Assembly: GCF_037076555.1 (NCBI RefSeq)
Contig: NZ_AP029023.1
Coordinates: 806,001-870,000, forward strand
Direction of reading: 5' to 3'
Source: Methylophilus sp. DW102
GTDB lineage: Bacteria > Pseudomonadota > Gammaproteobacteria > Burkholderiales > Methylophilaceae
Length of the DNA stretch: 64,000 bases
A model generated the notes under the pieces. That model worked only from the letters and a program-made list of their open reading frames with translations, did no database searches and had not been told where the DNA came from. The translations under genes were made by a program, and so were the position numbers. The stretch's first letter is position 1. Every line of letters starts with the position of its first letter. Shown one piece after another: positions 28,286 through 38,377 of this stretch.

Positions 28286-29014
28286 TTAACGCACCCATAC
28301 GCCCTCAATCAGTTTTTCCTGCGGCTGGAACTGCTGCTTGTAAGCCATTTTCTGGCTGTCTGCAATCCAGTAGCCCAGGTACAAATAGTCCAGGCCGAGT
28401 TGCTTGGCCCACTCGATTTGCCAGAGGATGCTATAGGTGCCATAACTCGCTTTGTCATGCGTATCATAAAACGTGTACACCGCAGACAGACCATCCATGA
28501 CAATATCAATCACGCTGACCATCTTGAGCTGCTGCTGTGCATCTCTAAACTCGACCATTACGCTATCTACATTGCTTTGACATAAAAACTGCTGGTATTG
28601 CGTCGCTTCGTCTTCTTGCGGCATGGCTGACTCCAGACTGCTGGGATGACGCTGTTGCTGGTAGGTCAGGTACAGGGCGAAGTGTTCTGAATCATAACTG
28701 GCTTCACGGATGGTGGCCTGTAACGGTGCATGCTTCTTAAATGCCCGTTGCTGGCTACGCGTGGCTTCAAACGCATGTACCGGTAAACGGACCGAAATGC
28801 AGGCATTGCAATGTTCGCAATGCGGCCGGTAAGCAAACTTGCCACTGCGGCGAAAGCCCTGCTGTATCAGTCCGCTATACACGCGGCCATCTACCAGTGT
28901 CTGCGGTGTGGCAATCAGGCTTTGCGCCAGCTTTTTAGGCAGATAGCCACAGGTGTAAGCGGTGGTCACATAAAACTGTAATTTTTGCAGGGGTGCGTCG
29001 TTAGGTAGGGTCAT
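28286..29014 (-). CDS. bpt: Aspartate/glutamate leucyltransferase (Bpt)
   Basis: A 242-residue aminoacyl-tRNA-protein transferase that adds Leu to N-terminal Asp or Glu and marks proteins for ClpS/ClpAP. Motifs: N-terminal CGYLPKKLAQSLIA, YSGLIQQGFRRSGKFAYRPHCEHCNACISVRLPV (with the conserved Cys residues), and YLGYWIADSQKMAYKQQFQP. Its first 14 bases overlap the end of aat, the usual arrangement of the two transferases in proteobacteria that have both. Confidence 0.95.
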   Translation of the reverse strand: MTLPNDAPLQKLQFYVTTAYTCGYLPKKLAQSLIATPQTLVDGRVYSGLIQQGFRRSGKFAYRPHCEHCNACISVRLPVHAFEATRSQQRAFKKHAPLQATIREASYDSEHFALYLTYQQQRHPSSLESAMPQEDEATQYQQFLCQSNVDSVMVEFRDAQQQLKMVSVIDIVMDGLSAVYTFYDTHDKASYGTYSILWQIEWAKQLGLDYLYLGYWIADSQKMAYKQQFQPQEKLIEGVWVR

Positions 29015-29699
29015 ATTGCACTAAATGCGTTAACTCTTCGATAAACCGGTCTCTGGGAATTTCATAAGCACCAAAACTGGCAAGTAACGGTGTATGCATC
29101 TGACAATCAATCATACCGACTTGTTGCGAGATTAACCATTGCACCAGATGCGCAAATGCCACTTTGGACGCATTGCTGACATGGTGAAACATACTTTCAC
29201 CATAAAACATGCGGCCAATCTTGACCCCATAACAACCGCCAACCAATTGCCCATCTTGCCAGGCTTCCATACTATGCGCGTAGCCCATGGCATGCAACTC
29301 GCTGTATGCCGCAATCATTTCATCGGTGATCCATGAGCCGGATTGACCTGGGCGCGGGGTGGCAGCACAAGCCTGCATCACGGCGGTAAATTGCGTATTC
29401 ATGCGTAACTCAAACGGCTGTTGCTGGATGACCTTGCGCAAAGAGCGGGTGATTTTCAGCGCTGGTGGAAACAGCACCATGCGTGGGTCCGGACTCCACC
29501 AGAGGATAGGCTCGCCCGGACTAAACCATGGAAAAATCCCTTGTTTGTAGGCGCTCAACAGGCGTCGTGGCGTCAGGCTGCCGCCGATGGCGATCAGGCC
29601 GTTGGGCTCTGTCAACGCCTGCTGCAAGTTCGGGAATGGGGTCTCTGCTGCGAGAATGCGCACCGGCCCGCCCGGGAGAGGATAGTAATTGTCATGCAT
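29001..29699 (-). CDS. aat: Leucyl/phenylalanyl-tRNA-protein transferase
   Basis: A 232-residue enzyme that attaches Leu or Phe to N-terminal Lys/Arg of proteins for N-degron degradation. Motifs: FPNLQQALTEPNGLIAIGGSL, GIFPWFSPGEPILWWSPDPRMVLFP, AYSELHAMGYAHSMEAW, GGCYGVKIGRMFYGESMFH and IDCQMHTPLLASFGA. First gene of the aat-bpt-unknown operon. Confidence 0.96.
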   Translation of the reverse strand: MHDNYYPLPGGPVRILAAETPFPNLQQALTEPNGLIAIGGSLTPRRLLSAYKQGIFPWFSPGEPILWWSPDPRMVLFPPALKITRSLRKVIQQQPFELRMNTQFTAVMQACAATPRPGQSGSWITDEMIAAYSELHAMGYAHSMEAWQDGQLVGGCYGVKIGRMFYGESMFHHVSNASKVAFAHLVQWLISQQVGMIDCQMHTPLLASFGAYEIPRDRFIEELTHLVQYDPT

Positions 29700-29908
29700 A
29701 AACAGTCATTGCGGTGGTGTAGGGACGCAAGTTAATCGTATTACGGTTTAGTCGGCGCTCCGTGATTGCCAGATACTGATGAGTCTGGTGATCACATAGC
29801 TATCCTTTAACGCACATGAGTAAAGTCAGCCTGATATTCAATACGTCATTACGCACGCTTTATGCGGGACTGATACAGGCCCTTACCCGCACGCATTTGC
29901 ATTTGGTA

Positions 29909-32692
29909 CTAGAACTTAAACGGATTGTGCTTGCTCGTCCATTCTATAACCTTATGGCCGGGGATGCCACGCGAGATGCCAAACCCTTGGGCATAGTCGC
30001 AGCCCAGTTCGGCCAGAATCTGCGCCTGCTCGGCTTTTTCGACGCCTTCAGCCACCACCTTGCGGCCGAAGTCGCGGCAGAGCGTAATCACGCCACGGAT
30101 CACCGCCATGTCTTCCTGGTCACTTAACATGTTATGGATAAAGGACTGATCAATTTTAATGATGTTGACTGGCAGGCGGCGTAAGTAAATCAGCGAGGAG
30201 TAGCCTGAGCCAAAATCATCAATCGAGAATGCAACGCCCAGCGCCTGGCATTGCTGGATGACGCGGTTGACGCGGGCAAAATCGCTGATGGCAGCACTTT
30301 CTGTGATCTCGATATGCAGCTGTTGCGGCTTGATCATGGCATACTTTTTAAACAAGTCAGCCAATCGTTCCGGAAACTGCTTATGCATTAAATGCTGGGC
30401 GGCGATGTTGACGGAGACTTGTGTGTCCAAGCCCTGGCTTTGCCACTCGCTCAATTGGCGCAGGCTTTCTTCTATCACCCAGTTACCAATGTCCACAATC
30501 AGATTGGTATGTTCGACCGCAGTCAGGAAGTCGTTAGGGTAGAGCAGTCCGCGCACCGGATGCTGCCAGCGCAGCAAAGCCTCAAAACAGAAAATTTCAC
30601 CAGACTGCATACAGACTTGCGGTTGGTAAACCAGGCGGATATGGTTGTTTTGGATGCCATGCAGCAAGTCCTTGAGCAACGCTTGCTGTTGCTGGGATTG
30701 CTGCGCAGACGCCAGGTCAAACAAATGGCATTGATGCCCACCATGCGTTTTGGCATGGTACATGGCATGGTCGGCATGCCGTAGCAAGGTGTCTGGCGGG
30801 TTGCGGTCTATCGGGTATAGCGTATAGCCAATGCTGGCTGAAATGGAAAACTTGAATTTATCTACCTTGAACGGTTTTTCAATCGCCGTCAGCAACTTTT
30901 TGAGCAGTCGTGCATATTCGTTGGCCGTCCGTAGTCCGCACAACAACATTGCAAATTCATCGCCTCCGAGCCTGGCCAGGGTATCTTGCGGTTTGAGCAG
31001 GCCATTCAGTCGGGCTGCCAGTTGCATGAGCAAACGGTCACCGTATTCGTGGCCGTATTGGTCATTGACGATTTTGAAGTCATCCAGGTCAATATAACAA
31101 ATGGCCACCAGCGTCGACTGGCTTTCGGCTTCGTGTAGCGCTTGTTGCAATCGGCTCGAAAACAACACGCGGTTAGGCAGTTGCGTCAGCACATCATGAT
31201 AAGCCAGATGCTCAAGCATGTTTTGTTGCTCTTTGGCGCGCGTAATGTCTGAGAAGAGGCCGACATAATGCTGAAATTCGCCCGCCTGGTTGAGCACTGG
31301 CGACAATTCGAGTTCTACCAGATACTCATGACCTTGTTGATGACGGTTCCAGACCTCGCCCTGCCACTCCTGAAAGCCATGCTGGCTGTCATACAAGGAC
31401 TGGAACAGGTCTGGTTGCTTATAGGCGATGCCTAGTTGTTGCGGAGTTTTACCCATGACTTCAGGTTGTGCATAGCCTGTAATCACGCTGAAGGAGGGGT
31501 TGCACTGAATGATATGCCCCTGGGTGTCGGTAATGAAAATTGCATCATGGGCATGGTCAAACACGCTGGAAGAGACCTTTAGCCGGCTGGCATTGGCCTG
31601 CAGCTGGCTCACCATTTCACGCAGGCGTCTGCGCATTTTAAGCATGTTGGCGATCAGGCTGTCGGGGGCTGCCGTGGTTTGGTCTTCGGCAAAGTCGCCG
31701 CTTTCAATCCGCATCAATAAATGCTTGGCTGTCTCGGGATCGCCGCCCAAGGGGTTCAACACAAAGCGCTGCAAGCCGCTGACAATGGCAATCAGCACGA
31801 CCAATGTCAGGATAAAGGTAATGATCATCAAAGGCGACAGTGTGCCCAGTGCAGACCAGTAAGCTTCACTGGTCGGGTACACAATATTGATCTGAAAATC
31901 CCATTCTGGCACCTGCCGCGTGACCTTGGTCCAGCGGTGCTGGCTATCTTTGAGGGCGGTTTCTGCCTCCAGGCGTGTCAGTCCATTGGTTAAAAAGCGG
32001 ATATTGCCGTGTCCGTCGGTGATGGCCACAAAGCCTTTTTTCAAAAATCCCCATTGCCGGATCGCCTGGTCAATGGCGTTAAAATCAAGCTTGTAACCGA
32101 CGTACCAGGCCCCAATCAGGTTGCCGTGATTATCCTGCATGGGTTCATAGCGGGAGAGATACGATTCCCCAAGGATATCTACCACGCCAAAATAAGCCTG
32201 ATTTTTTTGCAGTGCGACAATCGCCTTGCCAAACGGATCCAGCTCTGTGCCAAAAGCATTGGTGCCATCCGCTTTTTTGACGTTGGTTGAGATGCGCAGA
32301 AACTGCCCGCCACGTTTGACAAAAATGGTGGCGGTACCGCTACCTATGCGTGTCACTGAATCGACCAGTAGTGTGCTGCCGGTTTGAGGGGTATCCCCAA
32401 ATTGCAAGTTTGGGACGTCCATTCCCAGTATCTGGGTCGTGCCGTTAATATTGGGCGGGCCTTCAAGCGAGCCATATTGTTTGAGCAAGGCCATGCTTGA
32501 GAATACATGTTCGCTGACCAGGGTTTTCGCCGTGATCAACAGGTTGGACAGTTTTTGTGTTTCTTCCTGAGCCTGGGTTTCGATATTGTTTAAATGCGCG
32601 TTAAAAATAAATGCGAAAGAAACTAGACCGATCAGCAACCCCAAGCTGGTCAGTGGTAAAAGGATTTTTTTAAAAAGAGTGTAGTGCTTCAT
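29909..32692 (-). CDS. Cache-PAS-GGDEF-EAL signalling protein
   Basis: A 927-residue membrane protein: membrane segment near residues 11-31, a periplasmic Cache domain of about 230 residues, a second membrane segment (about 280-305), a HAMP-like linker, a PAS domain (about 375-490), a GGDEF domain with an intact LGGDEFAML, and an EAL domain with FCFEALLRWQHP, IEITESA and IDDFGSGYSSLIYL. Both active sites look complete, so it could make and degrade cyclic-di-GMP in response to a periplasmic ligand. It stands alone. Ligand and output are unknown. Confidence 0.92.
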   Translation of the reverse strand: MKHYTLFKKILLPLTSLGLLIGLVSFAFIFNAHLNNIETQAQEETQKLSNLLITAKTLVSEHVFSSMALLKQYGSLEGPPNINGTTQILGMDVPNLQFGDTPQTGSTLLVDSVTRIGSGTATIFVKRGGQFLRISTNVKKADGTNAFGTELDPFGKAIVALQKNQAYFGVVDILGESYLSRYEPMQDNHGNLIGAWYVGYKLDFNAIDQAIRQWGFLKKGFVAITDGHGNIRFLTNGLTRLEAETALKDSQHRWTKVTRQVPEWDFQINIVYPTSEAYWSALGTLSPLMIITFILTLVVLIAIVSGLQRFVLNPLGGDPETAKHLLMRIESGDFAEDQTTAAPDSLIANMLKMRRRLREMVSQLQANASRLKVSSSVFDHAHDAIFITDTQGHIIQCNPSFSVITGYAQPEVMGKTPQQLGIAYKQPDLFQSLYDSQHGFQEWQGEVWNRHQQGHEYLVELELSPVLNQAGEFQHYVGLFSDITRAKEQQNMLEHLAYHDVLTQLPNRVLFSSRLQQALHEAESQSTLVAICYIDLDDFKIVNDQYGHEYGDRLLMQLAARLNGLLKPQDTLARLGGDEFAMLLCGLRTANEYARLLKKLLTAIEKPFKVDKFKFSISASIGYTLYPIDRNPPDTLLRHADHAMYHAKTHGGHQCHLFDLASAQQSQQQQALLKDLLHGIQNNHIRLVYQPQVCMQSGEIFCFEALLRWQHPVRGLLYPNDFLTAVEHTNLIVDIGNWVIEESLRQLSEWQSQGLDTQVSVNIAAQHLMHKQFPERLADLFKKYAMIKPQQLHIEITESAAISDFARVNRVIQQCQALGVAFSIDDFGSGYSSLIYLRRLPVNIIKIDQSFIHNMLSDQEDMAVIRGVITLCRDFGRKVVAEGVEKAEQAQILAELGCDYAQGFGISRGIPGHKVIEWTSKHNPFKF

Positions 32693-32986
32693 TGTGAGTT
32701 TATGTAATTATTTTATAAGTAATTTCCCCGTCCTGCATTTTGTTTATACATGGCTTTACAACTGACTGCAATCATTTATAAGACCGGCCCCCTGTGCGAG
32801 CCCAATTTTAAATAAATGTCGTCTTATTTATTACACAAATATTTGGGAATGGTTTGTGGTGATGAATGATTGTGATTGATTTGGCCAGGTGAGGTGGCAC
32901 TCACCTGAATGTTGTGAAAAAAATCTTTCAAATCAATCAATTAATGCGTAAAATGCGCAACTCTCAAGCATTAGCTGGTTACCCGC
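32693..32986. other. AT-rich intergenic region between divergent genes
   Basis: About 290 bases upstream of both the GGDEF-EAL gene and ygiQ. It contains a 7-bp hairpin CAGGTGA/TCACCTG (about 32888-32909) and otherwise only AT-rich DNA; no gene is supported. Confidence 0.4.
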
Positions 32987-35173
32987 GTGGAAATCTATAC
33001 TTCCCTCACTGCCAAACCCATTCAAAGTTACCGTCCTTATTGGGCGAAACGCTTTGGCACCGCCCCCGTGCTGCCCATGAGTCGCGCCGAAATGGATGCA
33101 TTGGGCTGGGATAGCTGCGATATTATTCTGGTCAGCGGCGATGCCTACATTGACCATCCCAGTTTTGGCGTCGCCCTGATTGGCCGCTTGCTTGAGGCAC
33201 AAGGTTTTCGCGTGGGCATTATTGCGCAACCAGACTGGCAGTCGGCAGAACCATTCAAAGTGCTGGGTAAACCCAATCTGTATTTTGGCGTCACGGCTGG
33301 GAATATGGATAGCATGGTCAACCGCTATACCGCGGACCGCAAGATACGCTCGGATGATGCCTATACACCGCATGCCGAGGCCAACAAGCGCCCTGATCGC
33401 GCGGTACTGGTTTACTCTCAACGTTGTAAAGAGGCTTATGCGGATGTGCCGCTGGTGATTGGCAGTATTGAAGCCAGCCTGCGCCGTATAGCGCACTATG
33501 ATTACTGGTCAGATAAAGTCCGCCGTTCTATCCTGATGGATGCCAAGGCGGACTTGCTAGTGTTCGGAAACGCCGAGCGTGCCATTGTCGAACTGTCGCA
33601 CCGTATTGCCCGTGGAGAATCGATCCATGAGATTGAGGATATTCGCGGCACCGCGTTTATCCGCAAGCAAGTGCCAGATGAATTTGTGGAGGTGCCCTCT
33701 ACCCGTCTCGACCGGCCAGGGGTGGTGGATAAGCACGAAGACCCCTATGCGATGAAAATGGGCAAAGCCGATGCCAGTTGCGCAACGGATGATCAGGCGA
33801 AAGACGCCAATGCCGCGGCGATCAGCTTGCCTTTACCGCTGAAAGCTGCCAAAGTGCCGCGCGAACGTCAGGTGATCCGCATGCCTTCTTATGAAGAGGT
33901 GGTGAGTGATCCTGTCATGTATGCGCATGCTTCACGCGTGTTGCATCTGGAGTCTAACCCGGGCAATGCACGGGCACTGGTACAAAAGCATGGCAACCGG
34001 GAGGTCTGGCTCAATCCGCCGCCGATTCCACTCACGACCAAAGAGATGGATTATGTGTATGACTTGCCTTATGCCCGCAAGCCCCATCCGGCCTATGGCG
34101 ATGCCAAAATCCCGGCCTGGGAAATGATCCGCTTCTCGGTCAACATCATGCGTGGCTGCTTTGGCGGCTGTACTTTTTGTTCGATTACCGAGCATGAAGG
34201 CCGCATTATCCAAAGCCGTTCAGAAGACTCGATTTTGCGTGAAATTGAAGAAATCCGCGACAAGGTGGATGGCTTCACCGGCGTGATCTCGGATTTGGGT
34301 GGGCCGACCGCCAATATGTATCGCCTCTCTTGCAAGTCTGAAGAAATCGAAAAGAATTGCCGCAAGTTGTCCTGTGTCTATCCGGGCGTATGTGAAAACC
34401 TCAATACCGATCACTCTGCGCTGATTCAGTTGTATCGTAAGGCGCGCAACCTGCGCGGTGTCAAAAAGATTTTAATCGGTTCCGGCTTGCGTTACGACCT
34501 GGCCGTAAAGTCGCCCGAGTATGTGAAAGAGCTGGTGCAGCATCACGTGGGCGGCTATCTCAAGATTGCACCTGAACATTCTGAAGAGAATGTGCTAAGC
34601 AAAATGATGAAGCCGGGCATGGGTGCCTATGATGAGTTCAAGCGCATGTTTGAGCGCTTCAGTGCCGAGGCGGGTAAAAAGCAGTATTTGATCCCGTATT
34701 TTATTGCCTCGCATCCAGGCACCACCGATGAAGATATGTTGAATCTGGCTTTGTGGCTCAAGCGTAATGATTTTAGATTGGATCAGGTGCAGACGTTCAC
34801 CCCAACGCCTATGGCGATGGCCACTGCCATGTATCACAGCGGTAAAAATCCGCTGCGTAAAGTGACGGCGGATTCTGAAACCGTGCCCGTCCCTAAAGCA
34901 GGCAATATCCGCAAATTGCATAAAGCGTTTATCCGCTACCACGATCCACAAAACTGGCCGATGTTGCGCGAGGCATTGAAGAAAATGGGGCGGGCGGATT
35001 TGATCGGCAATGGTAAAAAGCACCTGGTGCCCGCATACCAGCCTGCCGTGTTGCCACAAATCGTGCAATCGGACGGCAGCCGCTTCCAGGCCAAGCCATT
35101 AGCTAAAGGCTTTAACCAGACCAAAAGCTTTGCCAGCCCGAAAAAGCACGCGCCGCGTAGCAAAAAACATTGA
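32987..35173 (+). CDS. ygiQ: YgiQ family radical SAM protein
   Basis: A 728-residue member of the YgiQ/UPF0313 radical SAM family. The N-terminal part reads [32 protein letters not shown] and the 4Fe-4S site is [18 protein letters not shown] (CxxxCxxC). It closely follows E. coli YgiQ in order and length; the reaction is unknown. The reading starts at a GTG without a strong ribosome binding site, so the exact start is uncertain by a few codons. The C-terminus is Lys/Arg/His-rich. Confidence 0.93.
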   Translation: MEIYTSLTAKPIQSYRPYWAKRFGTAPVLPMSRAEMDALGWDSCDIILVSGDAYIDHPSFGVALIGRLLEAQGFRVGIIAQPDWQSAEPFKVLGKPNLYFGVTAGNMDSMVNRYTADRKIRSDDAYTPHAEANKRPDRAVLVYSQRCKEAYADVPLVIGSIEASLRRIAHYDYWSDKVRRSILMDAKADLLVFGNAERAIVELSHRIARGESIHEIEDIRGTAFIRKQVPDEFVEVPSTRLDRPGVVDKHEDPYAMKMGKADASCATDDQAKDANAAAISLPLPLKAAKVPRERQVIRMPSYEEVVSDPVMYAHASRVLHLESNPGNARALVQKHGNREVWLNPPPIPLTTKEMDYVYDLPYARKPHPAYGDAKIPAWEMIRFSVNIMRGCFGGCTFCSITEHEGRIIQSRSEDSILREIEEIRDKVDGFTGVISDLGGPTANMYRLSCKSEEIEKNCRKLSCVYPGVCENLNTDHSALIQLYRKARNLRGVKKILIGSGLRYDLAVKSPEYVKELVQHHVGGYLKIAPEHSEENVLSKMMKPGMGAYDEFKRMFERFSAEAGKKQYLIPYFIASHPGTTDEDMLNLALWLKRNDFRLDQVQTFTPTPMAMATAMYHSGKNPLRKVTADSETVPVPKAGNIRKLHKAFIRYHDPQNWPMLREALKKMGRADLIGNGKKHLVPAYQPAVLPQIVQSDGSRFQAKPLAKGFNQTKSFASPKKHAPRSKKH

Positions 35174-35177
35174 TGGA

Positions 35178-36272
35178 TTAGCGTGCCGCTTGCGTCGGCG
35201 CTATGCCTGCATTGAGCAGCGTAGGCGGGCGATAATCGGCTTGTGCCAACCATTTTTCCGCTACCGAACTATCCAGCGTCACGTTAACCGCCGTCACCGG
35301 CAGGGCTTGCAGCGCATTGGCTACGTCGGGGGAGGGCGTGACTGGGCTGCCACGATAAGGCCGGTAAAATCTACCATCGCCTTTGCTAAACAAGCCCTTG
35401 AACAAAGCATACAGGCCATAAGCAAACGCTTTGTATGCATCTGTGGGGCTGGATAAGCAGGCATTAGAGGCCACTGAAAACGTTTTCAGTTTAAGGCCTG
35501 CGGCACGGGCTTTGTCCAGCATCCATCCCAGTGCAATGGTGGCCAGCGGGTCATGGCCATAACCGCCGCCGACATTGGCGTGCGCGCCGATAAACCAGCG
35601 CTGCTCCACCGCAATGTTCTCAGGTTTTTGCTGGCCGCCCGCATTGGTCCACATCGCTACTTTATAAGCTTCACGGTGTTCGTCTATTGCCATCGCATGG
35701 TAGGCATAAGAAACGATTTTTGACAGCTCGGTATCATGCCAGGCATAAAATCCTTGCTCTGAAATCATGGTGCCGGGGATGCCGAGCGCGCCGACGGTAT
35801 CCCAAACTCCCAGAAAATGGACACAGACTTCCTGGCTGTAGGTCTGCCTGAACGCCAGGCAGTGGGGGCTCTCCGGTGCAGCGGATTTGTCGCGGTAGAG
35901 CGCTTCAGCGCGTGCGAGCAAATCTGGTGTGCTGGTGTTGAGTAACCCGCATTTTCGGATCAAGCCGACCAGGCTTCTGGCCGTATACGCGCCACGGCTA
36001 AAGCCAAACACCCAAATTTCATCGCCTGCCTGATAGCGCCTGACTAGCCAGTCATAGCCTTTAAGCAGGTTTTTGCTCAAGCCATACCCAAATAAACCCC
36101 CGCGCAACTTTTCGCCGGTGCCGGTCCCAACGCCAGGTTCATAGAAAAAACGCTGTTCGATGTCGCCATCCTTGGCTTCGATTAAGGTCGAGAGTTGGTA
36201 GACGTTGGTCAGGTCTTGCGGGTCGTTCCAGGTGCCATCAAATAAAACAATCAAACGTTTGTTGCTTTTCAT
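35178..36272 (-). CDS. DUF2235 alpha/beta-hydrolase domain protein
   Basis: A 364-residue protein with the DUF2235 signatures LIVLFDGTWNDPQDLTNVYQL, FYEPGVGTG, and the nucleophile motif WVFGFSRGAYTARSLVGLIRKCGLL. DUF2235 is related to Tle1-type phospholipase effectors of type VI secretion, but no secretion genes, VgrG or immunity gene are nearby and there is no signal peptide. The start is set at the ATG with GGAGAC 9 bases upstream; 19 more residues are open before it. Substrate unknown. Confidence 0.85.
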   Translation of the reverse strand: MKSNKRLIVLFDGTWNDPQDLTNVYQLSTLIEAKDGDIEQRFFYEPGVGTGTGEKLRGGLFGYGLSKNLLKGYDWLVRRYQAGDEIWVFGFSRGAYTARSLVGLIRKCGLLNTSTPDLLARAEALYRDKSAAPESPHCLAFRQTYSQEVCVHFLGVWDTVGALGIPGTMISEQGFYAWHDTELSKIVSYAYHAMAIDEHREAYKVAMWTNAGGQQKPENIAVEQRWFIGAHANVGGGYGHDPLATIALGWMLDKARAAGLKLKTFSVASNACLSSPTDAYKAFAYGLYALFKGLFSKGDGRFYRPYRGSPVTPSPDVANALQALPVTAVNVTLDSSVAEKWLAQADYRPPTLLNAGIAPTQAAR

Positions 36273-36488
36273 CTGGCTGTCTCCGGGGTTGAGGGGGAAG
36301 TGTCGCTGTATCCTTGAGTGCTCGATCATGGAGCTACCTGCCTATGGTAGCCCTCGGCGTGGGGGCTGGCAATGACGGCCTGATGCCTTGCAATCATGGC
36401 AGCGGATATTTATTTGTGAGACGATGTCACAATGCCGGTTGCTGAGGGTTTGCAACTGTTTAGCTAATCACAAAAAGTGAGGAATTTG

Positions 36489-37337
36489 ATGCGAAGTGTC
36501 CGTTTGTTCGCCCTGTGTTTATTGATGGTAACCCCACTGCTGCAAGCGGCTGAGAAAGGCCTGTTCTGGCAGCTGGAGGCGCCCAATGGCCAGGTCAGTT
36601 ACCTGTTTGGCACTATGCATACCGACGATAACCGGGTCACCAACTTTTCAGCGCCGGTGATTCAGGCGCTTAAAAATGTGAATATGTTTATGCTGGAGGT
36701 AGCAGAGGCGCCGCCAGTGAGTCTTTTGCAAATGCCAGACAGCAATTTGAAACAGTTACTCTCGGAAGCAGAATTGCAGCAGGTCGCTGCGCTGGCAGAC
36801 ATGCACGTGATCCCGATGGATGCGGTGGTCAAAATGAAACCCTGGTTGCTGGCAGTCATGTTTGATTTGCCCAAGCCACAAACGCCGTTTGCGCAAGATC
36901 TGTTGCTTAAAGCTAAAGCAGAGGAGTTCGACAAACGTATTGTGGGATTAGAAAGTGCGCAAGCGCATTTTGGTGTCATGGATAGTTTGTCCATGGATGA
37001 GCAGTTGCTCATGTTGCGTGCGGTGCTCAAACGCAGCCAAAAGCAAAAGGAGCAAGACTTTGAACGGTTGATGAAGGCTTATCTGGCGGGGGATGCCGAT
37101 CAGGTCGCGAATATGGATGATGCCATGACGCGTGGCATTTTGCCGGCCGCTTTGTGGCAACGCATGCGCGTCAAGTTGCTGGACGAACGCAATGTGATGA
37201 TGGCCGAGCGTAGTCTGGAGCAGGCGCGACAAGGCCGTGTGTTTATTGCCGTTGGTGCGGCGCATTTGGCCGGTAAAAATGGCTTGTTACAGGCCTTCAG
37301 GCAGGCGGGCTTTAAAGTCACCGCCATCAAAAAATAG
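36489..37337 (+). CDS. TraB/GumN family protein
   Basis: A 282-residue secreted protein: signal peptide ending near LLQAAEKG, then LFWQLEAPNGQVSYLFGTMHTDD, the hallmark of TraB/GumN (TIKI-like) proteins with the GxxH motif, and a C-terminal VFIAVGAAHLAGKNGLLQAFRQAGFKV. Members may be metal-dependent peptidases; function in bacteria is mostly unknown. GAGGA 6 bases before the ATG supports this start over a GTG four codons upstream. Confidence 0.87.
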   Translation: MRSVRLFALCLLMVTPLLQAAEKGLFWQLEAPNGQVSYLFGTMHTDDNRVTNFSAPVIQALKNVNMFMLEVAEAPPVSLLQMPDSNLKQLLSEAELQQVAALADMHVIPMDAVVKMKPWLLAVMFDLPKPQTPFAQDLLLKAKAEEFDKRIVGLESAQAHFGVMDSLSMDEQLLMLRAVLKRSQKQKEQDFERLMKAYLAGDADQVANMDDAMTRGILPAALWQRMRVKLLDERNVMMAERSLEQARQGRVFIAVGAAHLAGKNGLLQAFRQAGFKVTAIKK

Positions 37338-37376
37338 CGGTTGAGGGGTGGTTGGATAGCGTCATCAGCTGTGGGT

Positions 37377-37856
37377 CTAGCGCGTCTGCGCAGAGGCGAC
37401 TTCATGTGCAATCTGGCTAATGTGGGCCACAAAATCAGCATCTTCGCCGACCAGCAGTCGTGGCAGGTGCTGGCGGAAATCTTCACGCTGGCACCATTCA
37501 CGCATGTAATCCTCCCACGACATCCAGCGGCGCAAGCGTTTGCCACGCATGTCGGGATCGTAAGCCAGCAAATAGGCGCGCTCAAACAGTGAAATGAGGA
37601 TTTCAAACAACACCAGTTTGCGCTCCTCCTGTTCGGCGCTGAGCGCCAGGGATTCGCGGTTGGAGCGCAATTGCAGGTCGGGGTGAGCCATCACCAGCTT
37701 GAGAAAATCCGTGTAGTTATCTGCCAGTAACTGGTAGACCTCTTCATCTTCATTTTCGCGCTCTTTGCGCTGTTCAAGCACAAATGTCACAATGGCCAGC
37801 GGCAAGCCGACCACGGTGACCACATAGCTCAGTAATTCCCAGGTTTCTAAAGACAT
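37377..37856 (-). CDS. Hypothetical protein with one membrane anchor
   Basis: A 159-residue protein with one N-terminal hydrophobic segment (LLSYVVTVVGLPLAIVTFVL) and then a charged, helical cytoplasmic part containing QRKERENEDEEVYQLLADNYTDFLKLVMAHPDL and RRWMSWEDYMREWCQREDFRQHLPRLL. Similar short proteins occur in many proteobacteria without a known role. It is the last gene of a leftward group headed by DUF883, separated by 50 bases from the receiver protein gene. Confidence 0.7.
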   Translation of the reverse strand: MSLETWELLSYVVTVVGLPLAIVTFVLEQRKERENEDEEVYQLLADNYTDFLKLVMAHPDLQLRSNRESLALSAEQEERKLVLFEILISLFERAYLLAYDPDMRGKRLRRWMSWEDYMREWCQREDFRQHLPRLLVGEDADFVAHISQIAHEVASAQTR

Positions 37857-37907
37857 CAAAGCACCGCAGTGTTTCAGGCCGGGTCGGGCCAGGGTTAAGA
37901 AAGGTAG

Positions 37908-38288
37908 TTAGTTGATCTGGCTGGCACGCTGTTGAATGATGTCTATGCACTCATCAAACTGCAAGGACTTGTCAAAAAAATACTCTACGCCCATATTTTG
38001 CGCCAGATTACGATAGTAACTGTTGCCATGATTGGTCAACATGACAATGTCAGGCGTTTTGTAAGGGTAGCTCTGCTGGCGGGTATGCCTGACCACATCA
38101 AAGCCCGTGCCTTTGGCCAGCTCAATGTCGAGCACGACCATGTCGTACTCATGGGCATTGAGCAGGTTGATCGCTTCATCACTGGTGGTGGCGACATCCT
38201 GGATATCAAGCTGCTGACAGTCTTGCAGCATTTCCACAATGACATCACGGATCAACGCAGAATCTTCAACTAACAATAATCTATACAT
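37908..38288 (-). CDS. Single-domain response regulator (receiver only)
   Basis: A 126-residue receiver domain without output domain: acidic pocket LLVEDS, phospho-acceptor Asp in YDMVVLDIELAKGTGFDVV, Thr/Lys switch residues in VMLTNHGN and FFDKS. It could relay phosphate to or from another protein. It follows the NarL-type regulator gene by 89 bases, and a histidine kinase gene lies divergently 2 kb away, so a shared phosphorelay is plausible. Confidence 0.88.
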   Translation of the reverse strand: MYRLLLVEDSALIRDVIVEMLQDCQQLDIQDVATTSDEAINLLNAHEYDMVVLDIELAKGTGFDVVRHTRQQSYPYKTPDIVMLTNHGNSYYRNLAQNMGVEYFFDKSLQFDECIDIIQQRASQIN

Positions 38289-38377
38289 AACAATCTCACC
38301 AATGACTCCCTGGGTGATCTAATTTAAGCAAGTTGAATGCTGACATGACAAAAGGGCGCCTTGTTAGTGATTTTTCT

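Noticed and set aside
29816..30127. Rightward open frame antisense to the EAL domain end
   Set aside because: Most of it mirrors the conserved EAL-coding sequence, so it is a shadow of that gene.
35178..36272. Type VI secretion phospholipase effector with immunity gene
   Set aside because: DUF2235 is related to Tle1, but there is no VgrG, PAAR or immunity gene nearby.
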